Source: Ricinus communis
Taxonomy: Eukaryota; Streptophyta; Magnoliopsida; Malpighiales; Euphorbiaceae
DNA: 64,000 bases
NCBI RefSeq assembly: GCF_019578655.1
Contig: NC_063260.1
Span: forward strand, 3,970,501 to 4,034,500
Direction: 5' to 3'
Of the stretch, positions 1 to 12,699 are shown one piece after another. Each line of letters starts with the position of its first letter. Positions within the stretch are counted from its first letter, which is position 1. The notes under the pieces were generated by a model that did not search any database, was not told the DNA's origin, and saw only the letters and a list, made by a program, of their open reading frames with translations. The position numbers and the translations under genes are program-made.

Positions 1-1189
1 ATCAGATAGTCTCCTTCCACTACTCTTTATGTATCAACTCTCTTATTTTCTATTTTAATTGAGATTTTTGACCGGACCAAAAATATAATAATTAAAATTT
101 GATATTTAATGTTTGATAAAGTTGTTACATTAATTAAGTTGAGATTCATCTATGTTACTAATGAAGTTTCCGCCACAAAATTCATGGAATTAGAAAAATT
201 TATTTTAACAAAAAAACAAAGTATTTATTATGGCAAAACCACTTTTGCCAAGAATACTTATAAAGTTGAGAATAAATGAAATACATAACATAAATTAATT
301 TATTCATTTGCATATATATTATCCACTGTGACTACACTTTCTTTATCAATTACTATTACTATTACTATTATTATTATTATTATTATTATTTGGATGGCGG
401 CATTATTTTATAGAGAAAGTAGTAAAAATGAAATTATATAATGTTATGGACTGCTGAGTAGTAGTTTATGGAGTGGCATGTGCAATAGTCACCGCTGCAC
501 TTTGTTGACCGATTGATTTGCTATTCGTGTGCAATCCGCAATCTACACACTGCTTTTATTTCAGTGCCCAAACATGAATTATTATTAATTTAATTTTAAT
601 GTGCATTTATTTCTGGCTGAAAATAGTTAATTAATTTAATTATAATCATACCCTTAACCTCACTACGAATATATATTTCAATATAAATTTGGATTTCCAA
701 ATAATTTATATATAACTAAGAAAAAATTAATCTCGATCTACTAGGTTAAGTTATTGGTCAATAGAGCTAATAGACCTATATATGAAAGTTGACTTTTGAA
801 GAATTCTTATTATCTGTGTTCATGTCTTTTATACATATCAATAGTGTTGAATTGTTAATATGGGATTATTATATTTATTATAACTTGTTGTGTGCAACTT
901 TTATTTTTATGATATTTTTTGCTAGTTAGATGTTTATTGTGGATTTCTTCTTATTATTATTAATTATAAAATATTTTAATTTAAAAATTAAAATTTCATT
1001 TATTTATTTAAAACATTTTATATATATATAAGTTTTATAAAATAACTAGTTTAATGTATGCTCTTTGAGCCAAACTTAATACAAATTATATGTATTTTAT
1101 TTATGAATTAGTATTATATCATATTTTATGATGTAAAATATTATATTTTATATAATAATTATATTACTCAATTTTAATCTAACTAAACA
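1..1189. other. AT-rich intergenic DNA, no gene seen
   Basis: No open frame or conserved domain is recognisable here. The stretch is very AT-rich and contains an (ATT)n microsatellite at about 351-390. The low-complexity tracts from about 950 to 1180 have no clear structure. Confidence 0.6.
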
Positions 1190-1382
1190 ATATGAGAGTA
1201 TATTAATTTAAATTTAATATATTTAAATATCTAAATATTCTAAATCTATTTAATTTAAATATAATTTTCTGAATTTACGTAATTTAAATTCGAGACTAAC
1301 ACAATTGAAAACTTAATACTAATTGAACTTATAACTGATAAATGCTAGATTTAAAAGCTAAAATGATTCTAAAAATATAATT
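1190..1382. repeat. Truncated copy (U0) of a ~1.56 kb tandem repeat
   Basis: This segment matches 4750-4930 base by base with scattered substitutions. The shared block cgagactaac occurs at 1291 and 4840. It appears to be the tail of a repeat unit whose continuation resumes at about 3357, beyond the block at 1383-3356. Confidence 0.6.
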
Positions 1383-2179
1383 TGTTGACCCAAAGGTTTT
1401 ATATGTGATCTTAATGATACAAAATATTATTACTACTAACAATCTTGTTTAGTATTATAATAGGTAATTTTTAATTATTATTGATGCATATAAATGAAGA
1501 TGAAGATAAATGTGAAGATGGATTTAAGAGTAAAGGATTTGAATATTTGAGTCAATAAGTAATAAAGATGGAAAGATTGATATAACATATAAGGCAATGC
1601 AAATAGCATATGGGGTCAAGAAACTCATGTGGACATGGATGATCTCTATCGAATAAAATCAGTATGGTAAAGTTTGAAGAATAAACTGTACTACTTGTAA
1701 GAGTTTATAAGGAAAATCCATATATGGATAGATAGCTACATCGTCTACTTTCAAAAATAAAAATTGAAATATTTTTTGGAGCTAGAAAAATGGAGTTTCA
1801 GATTTTTTAGTGAATTATGCTCAAGCTGTCAAATTGGACTACAACAGATGAGATCAACTAGAACTAGTGGCATTATTTCTACAAGAGGTGTTTTAATATG
1901 TCACTCTCCATATTTATAGATATGGGAGTCTAGTTTCATATGGAAAAGTATTACATCAATCCAAGGTGTATGGAAAGTGCAATAGCCGAAATACTGAAGC
2001 ATGTCCAAACTGTCAAGACTAGATGGGCAATAAAATATTTTGATTTTTTGGAGTATGAAGATTGCCGATTTTGGCGTTTCTAAAAACTATACTTGTATTG
2101 TATTGATCAAAGTTTCTAACAAAAAAAAAAGATTTACCATTTGGAGTTATATAGCTCAATATTTCAAGTTTTTAAATGG

Positions 2180-2590
2180 TCATACCCGTGACTGAAAAGT
2201 AAGAAATCCATAAAAGCATTCAGAGTCAACATTCCTAGCCATAAAAGTAGCCATTCACGGCCATGAAGAAATCTTTCTAGTTGTGAAAGAAATTTCCCAA
2301 GCTGTGAACAAGAGTTTCCAGCCATGAATAAATCTTTCCAGCAGTGAAGAAAAAGTTCACGCTTGTGAATGATGGCAACTCTTCATAATCTTCAAGAAAT
2401 TGCAGTAGAGGTGACGACCAAAGTTCCCAAGCCGTGAAACCAAAGTTCCTAACTATGAACAAAAATTTCCAGCCGTGAAAGCAGGCTTTCTAGCAGTGAA
2501 GAATTGTTCATGGCCATGACGAGTTTCAGTTTTTTACGCTGATACTTTATGACCGTGAAGGATTTTTCCCATCCATGAAGCTGTATTTTA
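2180..2590. repeat. Degenerate minisatellite with GCCGTGAA-like core
   Basis: About a dozen irregular copies of a 20-35 bp unit with the pattern TTTCCAGCCGTGAA follow one another. Variants include gccatgaa, gctgtgaa, gcagtgaa and ccgtgaa. The unit is too diverged for one exact period. It lies inside the LTR-like block. Confidence 0.55.
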
Positions 2591-2929
2591 AAAGTTGTTA
2601 CACCGACTATATTTGCATTTAATTAGAGTATATAACGGCTCTATTTTACTTATAACTATTTAAACATCATTTCTTAGTGTTCTAGAAAAAATAAAAGCAT
2701 TTACTTGAGCCTCCCATTTGTTATATCTCTCAACAATCTCTATTTCTTCATTAAATTCTTCTTGTATTGAAGATTCAAGAGAGGATTTGAATCTTTTGGG
2801 TAGTTAAGTGATTAATTTCTATATTCAAAGCTCAAAAGTGTTAAGTTGAAAACTTAGGTTTGAATGTAAGGGATTAATTACTCTTGTAACTAAGATTGAA
2901 AATTTTAAATTAGGTTAAAATGTGAGCCT

Positions 2930-3080
2930 TGAGAAAACACTTGGGTTAGAGTATTATCCATAGAAACACTTGGGCTTGAGTGTTAGGCCATATAAAATAC
3001 TTGGATTTAAGTGTGAGCTATTGAAACACTTGTAAGAAATTTGAATTTGAGCTTGGAAACACTTGAGTTTGATCTTACAT
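2930..3080. repeat. Tandem repeat with AAACACTTGG core
   Basis: The motif (a)aacacttgggttngagtgt recurs four to five times at about 30 bp spacing. It lies in the right part of the LTR-like block, where short tandem repeats are common in plant LTRs. Confidence 0.5.
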
Positions 3081-3379
3081 TCATAAAAGAATCATTGATA
3101 GTAAAAATTTTAAATGAATCTTGAGGAATGGATGTAGGCAAGGAGTTGACTAAACCACTATAAACTCTTAAGTTTGATTTTTCCTTCCCTAAGCTCTTTC
3201 AATTTACATGTATTTATTTTATTGCTTGCATTCTCATATTGGATCGATTAATTGCTTCTGCTAATATTGGTTTTAATATTCAAATTTTTTAATGCAAATT
3301 TTTTTAATTTAAATTGATTTTTGTAAACAACCAATTCACCCTTCTCTCGATTGCCATAAAGTATTTCATAACTATTGAT

Positions 3380-6190
3380 AAAATAATATAATATTTTGAC
3401 GACATTTAATTATCATATTATATTAATAGTGTAATAGTAGGAAATATTAACGAGTCTTTTACATAAATACTTCTTTTTTTAATATTGATAACATTTGTAA
3501 TTCAATAAAAGAAATTTATAACATTCCTCTTTCAAGCTTAACTTTTTACAAAAATATATATATTTTATTAATTTGAATGTTACAACCTTCTGCCCTCTGA
3601 CTTTTCTAATTTTATTTTTAAGCAATCTTGCAATTATGTCCTCACTCATAGCATTTGTAAATTATAAAAGATACAACATAAAGCAAATGAAAATAGGTCT
3701 TTGCCTTACAACACTGGCTTTCTTGTCACAGATCTTTTCCGACCTACTAATCTATTGCCTATTTGTATAAAATCAAGTTTTGTTTCTAATAATTTATAAT
3801 TTATTCAGGAGTAAAAAATATTTCATTGAGTAGAAAGTATTTAAAGTAATAAAAAAAAACCAAAACTTTTTTTTCAAAATATAATAAAAGAACATATCCT
3901 TTTAAAAATATAAAATAAAAAAATTCTCTTTCTCTCTCTCTCTCTATATATATATATATTATTAAGTATAGAAATAGTGGATGCATAAGACAACAAACAA
4001 TCTAATTTTAATAAAGAAAACATTCTTAAATTGTTGTTGCACTAAGAATAAAATGATTAATACTTGAATCTTCACTGTAACTTTTTCTTACCAAATTTTG
4101 CCTACAAAAATAGGAAACGACTGTGTCATAAAAACTCATAAAATCACCACTATAAACCTTACAAATATTTATACTACCTATAAAATTCAGAAATTAAAAT
4201 TAAGAATCCATAATCTAGACTATTGTCTTCAACCAAAAATTTCAATTAAAAGTTAAATTACTATGCAAGATAAAAAAATGTAAGAACTATTTTTATCTTG
4301 AAATATCAGAACAAAAATCAAAAGAAAAAAACTAATCATTATAGATCTGAAAGCCAACCAAACATCAACTAAACTCATTAAAATTAAATAAACATTAACC
4401 AACCATCAACTAGATCATTCAATATGACTCCAAACCTCCTTCTCTTTTAGAAATATTCTGAACTAAAACTCTCATGCTGCATAATTCTTGCTTCTAAATA
4501 TGATAGCCAAAATCTTTATAGATACCCTTCCAAAAGAATTCTCTATAATCATTCTTCGAAAATGAAAAAATCTCAAAGCCAAAATTGTTGATCAGAAATT
4601 AATCAATCCAATTTATCATATTCAATTTTTTTTGATAAAATTAAATATGTAAACTAAAAAAGTCGAAATTGAAACAACTTGAACCCAGAATAATTCAAAT
4701 TTAAAATTATTCAAGAGCAAAGTCATCTAAAACTAAAACAATTTGAGGTAAATTAATTTAATATTGAAATAATTAAATATCCAAATATCCTGAATCTATA
4801 TAATTTAAGTTTAATTTTTTGAATTACATAACTTAAACCCGAGACTAACACAGTCGAAAATTCAATACTAGTAGAACTTCTAACTGAGACATGTTTGATT
4901 CAAAATCTAAAATGATCCCAAATATAAATATTTAGTAAAATAATATAATATCTTGATTGTATTATACTATTAGTGTAATAGTAGGAAACATTAATGAATC
5001 TGTTACACAAATATTAGTACCAATGACATTTATACTACAATAAAAAAACTTTACAAAAATCCCCTTTCAAACTTAACTTCTTATAAAAATACATTTGTTT
5101 TTTGTAAATTTGAATGTTATAACCTTATTTTTATACTCTAACTTTTGCAACTTCATTTTACTGTATACATAACGTCATATGTGAAGACATGACTATATCT
5201 ATGCATTGAAACTAGTGATAGTCTTTTATTTTCATGCAATCTTGCATTTATGTCCTCACTCACACAAATCAATAGCATTTGTACATTATAAAAAAATACA
5301 GCATGAAGTAAATGAACTTCGGTCTTTGCCTTACAACACTAGCTTTCTTGTCATGGATCTTTTCCTACCTACTAATTTATTGCCTATTTGTACAAAATCA
5401 AGTTTTGTCTTTAATAGTTCATAATTTGTCAAACACCATGAGTAAAAAGTGTTTTCTTTGGACAATGAATGAAAAGTGTTCAAAGTAATAAAAACACAAC
5501 AAAAACGTTTTTTTTTTTTTCAAAAAATAATAAAAGAATATATCATCTTAATGTTTCTATTATATATATATAAACGGGGGATGCATGAAACAACAAATAA
5601 ACTATTTTTAATAAAGAAAAATTCTTAGAAATTAATGATTCACTAAGAATAAAATGATTAATACTCTTCATTGTAATTCTTTTTTTATCAAATTTTGTCT
5701 ACATAAGTAGGAAATAACTATACCACAAAAAATCATAAAATCATCTCTATAAACCTTACAAATATATATACTACCTCTAAAATTTAAAAACTAAAGTTAA
5801 AAATTCATAATTTAGACTTGTATCTTCAACTAACAATTTCAATTAAAAGGTATATTACTGCACAAGATAAAGAAATCCAAGAACCATTTCTGTCTTAAAA
5901 TAACAGAACAAAAATCAAAAGAAAAAAACCAATCATTATAAATATGAAAGTCAATCAAACATCAACATCAACTAACCATCGACCAATTCATTCAATGCGA
6001 CTCCAAAGCTCCTTCCATTTAAGAAACATTCTGAATTGAAACTCCCATGCGGTATAATTCTTTCTTGTAAATTTGATATCCAAAGTCTCTGTAAACACCC
6101 TTCCAAAAGAATTCTCTATAGGCATTCTTTTAGAATCAAAAAATCTCAAAGCCAAAATTATTGATAAGAAATTAATCAACTCAGAATAAA
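3380..6190. repeat. Two direct tandem copies (U1, U2) of a 1557 bp unit
   Basis: U1 starts at 3380 (aaaataatataat) and U2 at 4937 with the same string, a period of 1557 bp. Matching runs include ctttgccttacaacact (3710 and 5328 areas) and the attcttagaa... tract. Identity falls to roughly 80-85% by eye. U2 diverges from U1 after about 6190 and continues into a copia gag start and primer site. A (CT)n(TA)n microsatellite lies at 3925-3958. The unit looks like non-coding internal DNA of a copia derivative that was duplicated in tandem. Confidence 0.6.
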
Positions 6191-6248
6191 AAAAAAGTGA
6201 AAGTAGCCTAAAAACTTTGAATGGTAGAAGCAAAAAGAAAACTGACAA
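5988..6248 (-). pseudogene. Copia gag N-terminal relic
   Basis: The frame encodes an N-terminal gag motif of Ty1/copia elements, KNYTAWEFQFRMFLKWKELW, which matches the conserved NYxxWxxxxxxxLxxxxLW pattern of these proteins. The frame has no good ATG (the first codon is TTG) and stops right after the motif. The primer site just upstream, on the - strand, supports the orientation. Downstream gag is not recognisable. Confidence 0.6.
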
Positions 6249-6282
6249 AAATTCAAAGATTCGACTATGAATTCCAAAGGCA

Positions 6283-6295
6283 GGCTCTTATACCG
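6283..6295 (-). other. tRNA-Met-type primer binding site (degenerate)
   Basis: On the - strand this reads CGGTATAAGAGCC, against the plant initiator-tRNA-Met primer site TGGTATCAGAGCC (two mismatches). It lies between the gag relic (5988-6248) and a block beginning TG at 6296. That is the expected LTR / primer site / gag order for a - strand copia element. Confidence 0.55.
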
Positions 6296-6880
6296 TGACA
6301 AAGTTTGATAAATGACTGAATACCCCTCTCTTTGAGAATTTTTTCAGTAAATAAGAGTTTTTTACAACCTAATTTAGGCAAGAATATATATACAACTATT
6401 ATACTAATTACTGCAAATCTACTTTAGATATGTATACAACTAATACTCAGATTATTATACAGCTAATACATAGATTGTGGTCAATTAGATCCTATACTCA
6501 GATTATTATACAGCTAATACATAGATTGTGGTCAATTAGATCCTATAATCTCATCCATAATTTTTGCCATAATCTTTGCAATTGATAATCCACAATCTTT
6601 GCCACAAATAGTTTCCTTTGTGTTGGTAACTGCTAAGATAATTATCCTTAATAAATAAACTTAATTAATAATAATTATTGTAAATAATATGAATAAGTTT
6701 AATGGGTTTGAGTCAACCCGTCATGAGTGACCCGACCTAAATTGCAATATCTCATACTCGCACAAGACTAGTAGAGCACATTGTAAGACTCTCTAAATCT
6801 AAAAAATATTCAAACTTTCATACTAGTAAATGGGTTGTGTGACCTAGCATGCAGACCTGAACTTGGAAGCTTATCGTTAT
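6296..6880 (-). mobile_element. Probable LTR remnant, right end undefined
   Basis: The block adjoins the primer site and starts TGACAAAG, so it should be the 5' LTR of the - strand element. It holds a perfect 51 bp direct duplication (6444-6494 and 6495-6545). I could not find a matching second LTR or a clear right border. Alternatively it is the single LTR shared with the gag-pol relic at 7783-11378. Confidence 0.35.
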
Positions 6881-7782
6881 GTATTTGTTAGGAATAACAT
6901 AATAGCTTCAACTCTAAACAAAAATAAGAAATAATTATCTATTCTCGCAATGCCCTAGACTTATCCTATTGAGTTATTATATCATCTCTTAATCTCTTAA
7001 AGAGCATATTTTGTATATATTAATTATGCATATTCATTAATCGAGTCATTCTTCTATTAAGTGAAAAGACTGACTAGCCAACAAATATACTTGACAAGGT
7101 CTTCCTTTTTCACTCAAGATTTACAATTCATATGTAGCTGCTTTCTTAGACATGTTCCATTGGCCGAATCATCCATAACCATAGGTAACATATTAAGACA
7201 ACAAAATACCAAATATAAAATACAAATACGAGTAAAAAGTATAAGGGTACACATATGAAGATACTTGCTATCCTCAAGGTATCACACAATGGAGAAGCAA
7301 TGGATTATTCTTCCACTACCTTCTTGATCAAATAAGCATACATGGTATAAATTGCATGTTCCAGTATTTTCTATTTCCATGATGTTTAATAAAGTATTGT
7401 ACATATCTAAGTTCAATATCTACTTAGCACCTAACCTGGATTTTTTTAAGTTCTCACTTTTAGTATGTTAAAACTAAGAATTCAAATTTAGCTTTCACAT
7501 GTTATTTGGATGTGGGCAATCCAAATCAAATAGATATAATTTCATATCATTTTCGTTTGAGGTGAAAATCCTAAAATAATGTCTCATATCTTCTTGCAAT
7601 TTAGTGCTAGAGATGATTACTCGCATGAGCAAGTCAATCTAAACATGTATTACATCCTTTTGTTTAGCTTTTTCAATAAAAGCAATATGTGATGTATATA
7701 ACGTATTCATGAACATAATAAATGATTTACATTTATTTAAAATAGTACAATATAAAGTCGACAATGTTTGACAATCAATTAT
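6881..7782. other. Non-coding DNA between LTR remnant and copia pol
   Basis: No coding frame is recognisable. On the - strand this lies directly downstream of the copia pol stop (7783-7785). It is therefore probably 3' untranslated element sequence, or part of an LTR, rather than host DNA. Confidence 0.4.
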
Positions 7783-9390
7783 CTAGGTGTTACGCAATCC
7801 AAGAGAATTCACATGTGCAAGAAAAATATTTCTTAGTATTGGCTTAGTAAGGAGATCAACCACCATTTGATAAGTAGAAATATATTGTACTGCTACTTCT
7901 CATTTAGTAACAATGTTTCCAACGTAGTTGTACTTGGTATCGATATCTTTGGTTCTACTATGGTATCTGGAATCTTTCGTGAAAGCAATTGTTACTTCAT
8001 TATCACAATAGACTATAATGACTCCATCACGATCATTTTAAAAATCCAAATTTCTAAAGAATCTTCTCATTAGAACCACTTCTTGCACATCAATTGAATA
8101 TGCAATGAATTTGGCTTCCATAGTCGATAAAACTATGGTGTCTGTTTCTTACTACTCTAAGAAATTGCACATTTATTAAGTAAGAAAGCATAACTAGAGG
8201 TTTATTTATATTAATCAAGGTTTCCTCCCTAATCAGTTTTAGAATGCCGAATTAAATGCAATTCTTAATATTCTTTTTACAGCTTTCCAATGCTCTCGAT
8301 TGGGATTTGATCGATACTGACTAACTAGCCCAACAATAAAACATATATCTGGACAAGTGCACATCATGACATATGTAAGACTTCCTATAACACTAGTATA
8401 TGGTATAATGTGCATTTTCTTTCGTTCTTATGGATTTTTAGGACACATATTAAGATTCAAAACCTCACATTTTGGCACAAGAATATCCACTGACTTGCAA
8501 CTATTCATATAGAAACGTTTTAAATCTTTTGGATATAATTCTCTTATGACAAAGCCAAAAGTTTCTTTGTACGATTTCTTTTAATTTGTTAACTCCCAAT
8601 ATATAGTCAATCTCACCCATATCTTTCATGTCAAAATGTGTGAATAACCATTTTTTGATATCCATTACATACTCTTAATTATTTCTAGATATTAAAATAT
8701 CATCAACATAAAGAGATAGAATTGCAAATCTGTCATTGGATCTTTTAACATAAACATAGTGGTCCTCATCAATCATTTTAAAGTCATAAGTCAAAATAAA
8801 TGGCTTTATGAACTCTGAGGTACCAATGTCTGGATGACTATTTTAGGCCGAATATTGATATTTGGAGCTTGCAAACGTTGCGCTCTTGACCTTTAACAAC
8901 AAAACCTACAGGTTGTGCCTTATAGATTTCTTTATCTAGCTCTATATTAAAAAAAGTTGTTCTTACATCAATTTAATGCAATTCTAAATCTAAATGTGCA
9001 ATAATAGCTAAGATCAAGCAAATGGAGGAAATTTGACAACAAGTGAAAAAATTTCCTTATAGTTTATACCTTCTTATTTGGTAGCCTTTCGCCACTAGGC
9101 AAGCTTTGTATTTATCAATAGAACCATCCACCTTACATTTTATTTCAATAATCAATTTATTTCCAATGGCTTTGCATCCTAATGGTAAGTCAACTAAGTC
9201 CTAAACTTGATTGACTTTTATAGATTCCATTTCTTCGTCCAATGCAACTTTCATTTTTTCTTTTGTAGGACACTCAAGTGTTTCTTTAACTGTGCTAGGT
9301 TCTTCAACATCATGAGGAGTGACAATGTAGGCCTCGTTTTCTATTTAAAAATGCCTTTTAGGAGTTTTAGAACGTGTACTCTTTCATAAT
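7783..9390 (-). pseudogene. Copia reverse transcriptase / RNase H relic
   Basis: The catalytic RT motif YVDD is encoded at 8699-8710 within LSLYVDDILIS. RNase H blocks follow: TIVLSTMEAKFI (about 8100-8140) and DLLTKPI near 7840. The C-terminal frame ends in TAG at 7783-7785. Many stops and small indels break the frame, so no long ORF survives. Confidence 0.75.
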
Positions 9391-9448
9391 TGAGGATTAT
9401 TATCTTCAATAATTGAAATTGGCTCAGACACAACCTCAACACTCACAC

Positions 9449-10663
9449 TCAATTGAAATGGGTGAAGTAGTTATGGTGCACTTCCACTGTCAAGAATAGG
9501 GCTAGGTTCCTCTTCTTGAGAAATAATTCTTTGTTGAATTGTACTAACTTCTCCTTCTTTTTCCATCTCATATAGATGATAGTCCTTATCCACATCTTTC
9601 TTTTTAGGAAATTTATCCTCAAGAAAAGTGACATCGCACAACTCAATTTTTGTAATCCTTCTATGAAAATCATCGCCTATAAATACATAACCTTTTGCGT
9701 TTTTAGAGTATCGTATAAACATATATTTCTTCCCTCTTGGTCCTAATTTATCAAATTTTTAAGAAGAGTCGAGAATGTATGTTATGGATCCCCATGGATG
9801 CAACTTATTCAAATTAGATTTCCTATTTGTCCATAAATTATAAGGTGTTGAGAAAATTGATTTTGAAGTTACACGGTTAGATTTATAGGCTGTTGTTAAT
9901 AAAGCATCGCCCTAATACTATACTAGGAGATTAGCTTGAGCCATCATGGATCTAACTATTTATAGCTAGGTTTTGTTCTTATGCAAGGCAATATCATTTT
10001 GTTGCAAAATTCTTGAGGTTGTTATCTGTCTCATAATTCACTTTTCATGAAACAATTCCTTGAATCGGTCAGATAGACACACTTTCTCTCGATCGGTCTT
10101 TAAAGCTTTCACTTTCTTGTCTAGTTGATTCTCAACCTCATTTAAATATCTTTTTGCTTCATACTTGTGGGAGATCAAATAAATATGACCATATCGAATG
10201 TAGTCATCTGTAAAAGTAATAAAGTATGAGGCTCTATACCTTGCTTTAACACTCATTGGTCTACAAATGTTTGATTGTATAAAGCAAAAATCAGTTTGGG
10301 TGCCTTTTCCAAATGGTTTTCTGGTGGCCCTTCCTTGTAGGTAAAATTCACAAATAGGTAATGTAAATTTTTTATTTCATCCCAATAGACCATCACGGGC
10401 TAGTCTATTCATTCTATCTCAACGATATGTCCTAATTTAGCATGCCATAAACAAACAACCACGTCATGATTGTTAGATTTTATGGACAAGAAAAAATAAA
10501 CATTATGATTACTATTACAATATATAGTATTTAATACCATAAAACTATCCATGATAAATCCACAACCATAAAACATTGTACCATAAGAAATCCTAACACA
10601 ATCGTCATTAAAAATAAACCATATCCTAATTTTAGAAGAGTAACTACCAAGACCAAATTTCAT
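9449..10663 (-). pseudogene. Copia integrase relic
   Basis: The GAG-pre-integrase motif VVVCLWHAKLGH lies at the left end of the frame 10409-10663. The integrase core follows in 10038-10256 with YFITFTDDYIRYGHIY, which includes a catalytic-type Asp. A C-terminal integrase stretch YSKNAKGYVFIG...DVTFLE is in 9471-9722. Several frameshifts separate the pieces. Confidence 0.8.
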
Positions 10664-10856
10664 AGAATATCAGGAGCATAAAGGACATCATAGGTATATG
10701 ATTTAACTCTCTTGCAAATCCAATTTGAATGTGCCAATTTCCTTCATTTCAGCTCTTGTGTTGTTTCAAACATAATCCATTTTGTTTCTATTAGAATTCG
10801 ACGAAATTTCATAAACACATTTCTGTCTCTAGTTATATGGTTTATGGCTCTTGAGT

Positions 10857-11378
10857 CTACAATCTAATTGGATGGGATCTAGTAAGCAAAACAGTACTAG
10901 AAACATAAATTTCAATCATATATTTATATGAGGAAGTAAGATAAGACGTTACCCTTCTAGGCTCAGTGCACTCATAAGCAAAGTGACCTAGCTTGCCACA
11001 ATTGTAGTATGTCACTTTTGTCTTATCTTTTTTTCCACTGCGCTTTCCTCTTTTGCGCTTGTTTCCTTTCTTTAGTCTCAGACCAATGTCATGCATCTCG
11101 CCCTTGCCTTTCCAATTCTTATCAAGCTTCTTGCGCTTGTTCCCAGAAGCTTACTTGTAGCTTTCAACTACATAAGCTTGAGCATTGGGTTTAACAATCT
11201 TAAGGCGCTCATCCTCAAGCTTCAAGTGGCGCGCAATGTCAGCACATGTTTTGATATTCTCATTATAAGGCATGTTCACCTTCATGTGCTCCCAATTATT
11301 AGGTAGAGACCGAATAACAGCTTCAACTTGCTGCTCATCAGTGAGGATATGTCCAATTGACTTCAATTCTGTTATCAT
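10857..11378 (-). pseudogene. Copia gag relic with zinc knuckle
   Basis: The upstream frame (11151-11378) carries the gag motif LTDEQQVEAVIRSLPNNWEH and an ENIKT block typical of copia gag. A second frame (10857-11096) is rich in Lys/Arg and ends in a CCHC knuckle, YYNCGKLGHFAYEC. The first Cys is Tyr, so the knuckle is broken. The two frames overlap the same gene but are separated by a frameshift. Confidence 0.8.
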
Positions 11379-12481
11379 AGTATATTTCTTATGAGATACA
11401 TATTTTCATGTCATCAAATAATACTAGTTGCTATAAACAACATGTAGTATCATTCAATTCATAAATACCAAACATAAAAAATATAAAATAAAAACAACAA
11501 ATCTATCTCATTTGACTAATTTCAAAATAATACAAGTTAAAATGATATTCCTTTGGTATTTTTTAGGCATTACTTTTAATATATTGTTTTTAACAAAATT
11601 ATGAAAAACATAAAAAAATTGTATAAATAAATTTTTTTGAACAGAAGTCATAAAAAAATTTGAAAAAGAAGTTATAATAATAATAATTTTTATAAAAAGA
11701 ATTGTATCCCATGAAATTTCTTCAAAAAGAATTCTCATAAATTATAATAATATTTTGTAAGTTATATCATACTTTCCAAACTATGTAGCTACATGGTCCT
11801 ATGGTCGAAACACGTGCTACTCAAAATAAAAGATTTTCATAGTTTTGGTTTTGGGCCTAATTTATACTCCTTTTCTTTTATTTGGTTTTGGACCTTTTAA
11901 TTTCTTCTTTTTAGTTTTTTATTTTTATTTTTATTCTGGTGACTTTTGTTTCCTTCTTTATTTGTATTATGATTTTATTAATTGGACAATTATCAAATAG
12001 GTTAAAATACTACTTAGATTAGTTTAAATTATTTAAAATTAACCTACTTAGACTAAAATAATTAATTCTTTTATTTCTCAAAATTATTAAATAATAAAAA
12101 ATGCTGGTAAATATATTAAATTAAAAAAGTAAATAGATTCAGAATGATTTCTTTTAGAATAAGATAGGTTAAAGGGTGTGTATTTGATTTATCTACTTTA
12201 TTTATTTAAATTATATCTATATTATAATTTTTAAAATTAACTTTTACTGATTTTTTTAATATATTTAATTTTACTAATATTGTATTATTTAAGTTATATA
12301 TTACTATTACATACAATCTAAGATAAAATTATAAATTATAAAACAACGGATAAGAAAATAAATTTAATTTAAATTAAAAAATTGATAATGTATAAAAATA
12401 TTAATAAGTTCAAACATTCTAAAAATGACAAATAAATAAATTTCAAGTCACAAAATGAATATATGGTCAGAAAATACTATT
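11379..12481. other. AT-rich intergenic DNA
   Basis: I see no coding frame or element border here. The 5' part of the copia relic should lie at its left edge but is missing or too decayed to recognise. Confidence 0.5.
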
Positions 12482-12661
12482 AAACTCATAAGTTACCAGA
12501 AAGTGAATCTCGCTGTGAGTCGCTGCCAAAGTAGAAGGGCCAAGGACATATTGTTGAGTGGTCTGAGTCATCTCTTGCGCCCTGAGTCCTCAAGAAATGG
12601 TTTCTAACACATGAATGTGCTCTGCGCCAACTGCTATCTTCAAGATTTCATAGGCTGCTTG
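12482..12661 (-). pseudogene. Unidentified coding relic
   Basis: A GC-richer island in AT-rich DNA reads on the - strand as about 60 codons with one internal TGA. Recognisable strings are QAAYEILKIAVGAEHIHVLE and, after the stop, GLRAQEMTQTTQQYVLGPST. The composition looks like real protein rather than random translation. I do not recognise the family. It may be a fragment captured by a transposon or a dead host exon. Confidence 0.4.
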
Positions 12662-12699
12662 TCAATTCCACCTATGGCAGTTACGGAAGTCAAACCATT

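Larger units (their letters stand above)
1383..3356 (+). mobile_element. Solo-LTR-like block, probably Ty1/copia
   Basis: The block starts TGTTGACCCAAAGG and ends near CCAATTCACC...TTGCCA. Both ends resemble long copia LTRs of plants. It interrupts a tandem repeat: the left flank (to 1382) and right flank (from 3357) join cleanly when compared with 4915-4950. No coding domain was seen inside. The flanks ataat / ataaa could be a decayed target duplication, but this is not convincing. The family assignment is inference from the terminal sequence. Confidence 0.45.
7783..11378 (-). mobile_element. Decayed Ty1/copia gag-pol relic
   Basis: On the - strand the relics run from right to left in copia order: gag, zinc knuckle, GAG-pre-integrase, integrase, reverse transcriptase, RNase H. 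Integrase before RT defines copia rather than gypsy. Frameshifts and stops break it throughout. The first part of gag, the protease region and a matching 5' LTR were not found. It is a dead, 5'-truncated copy. Confidence 0.85.
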
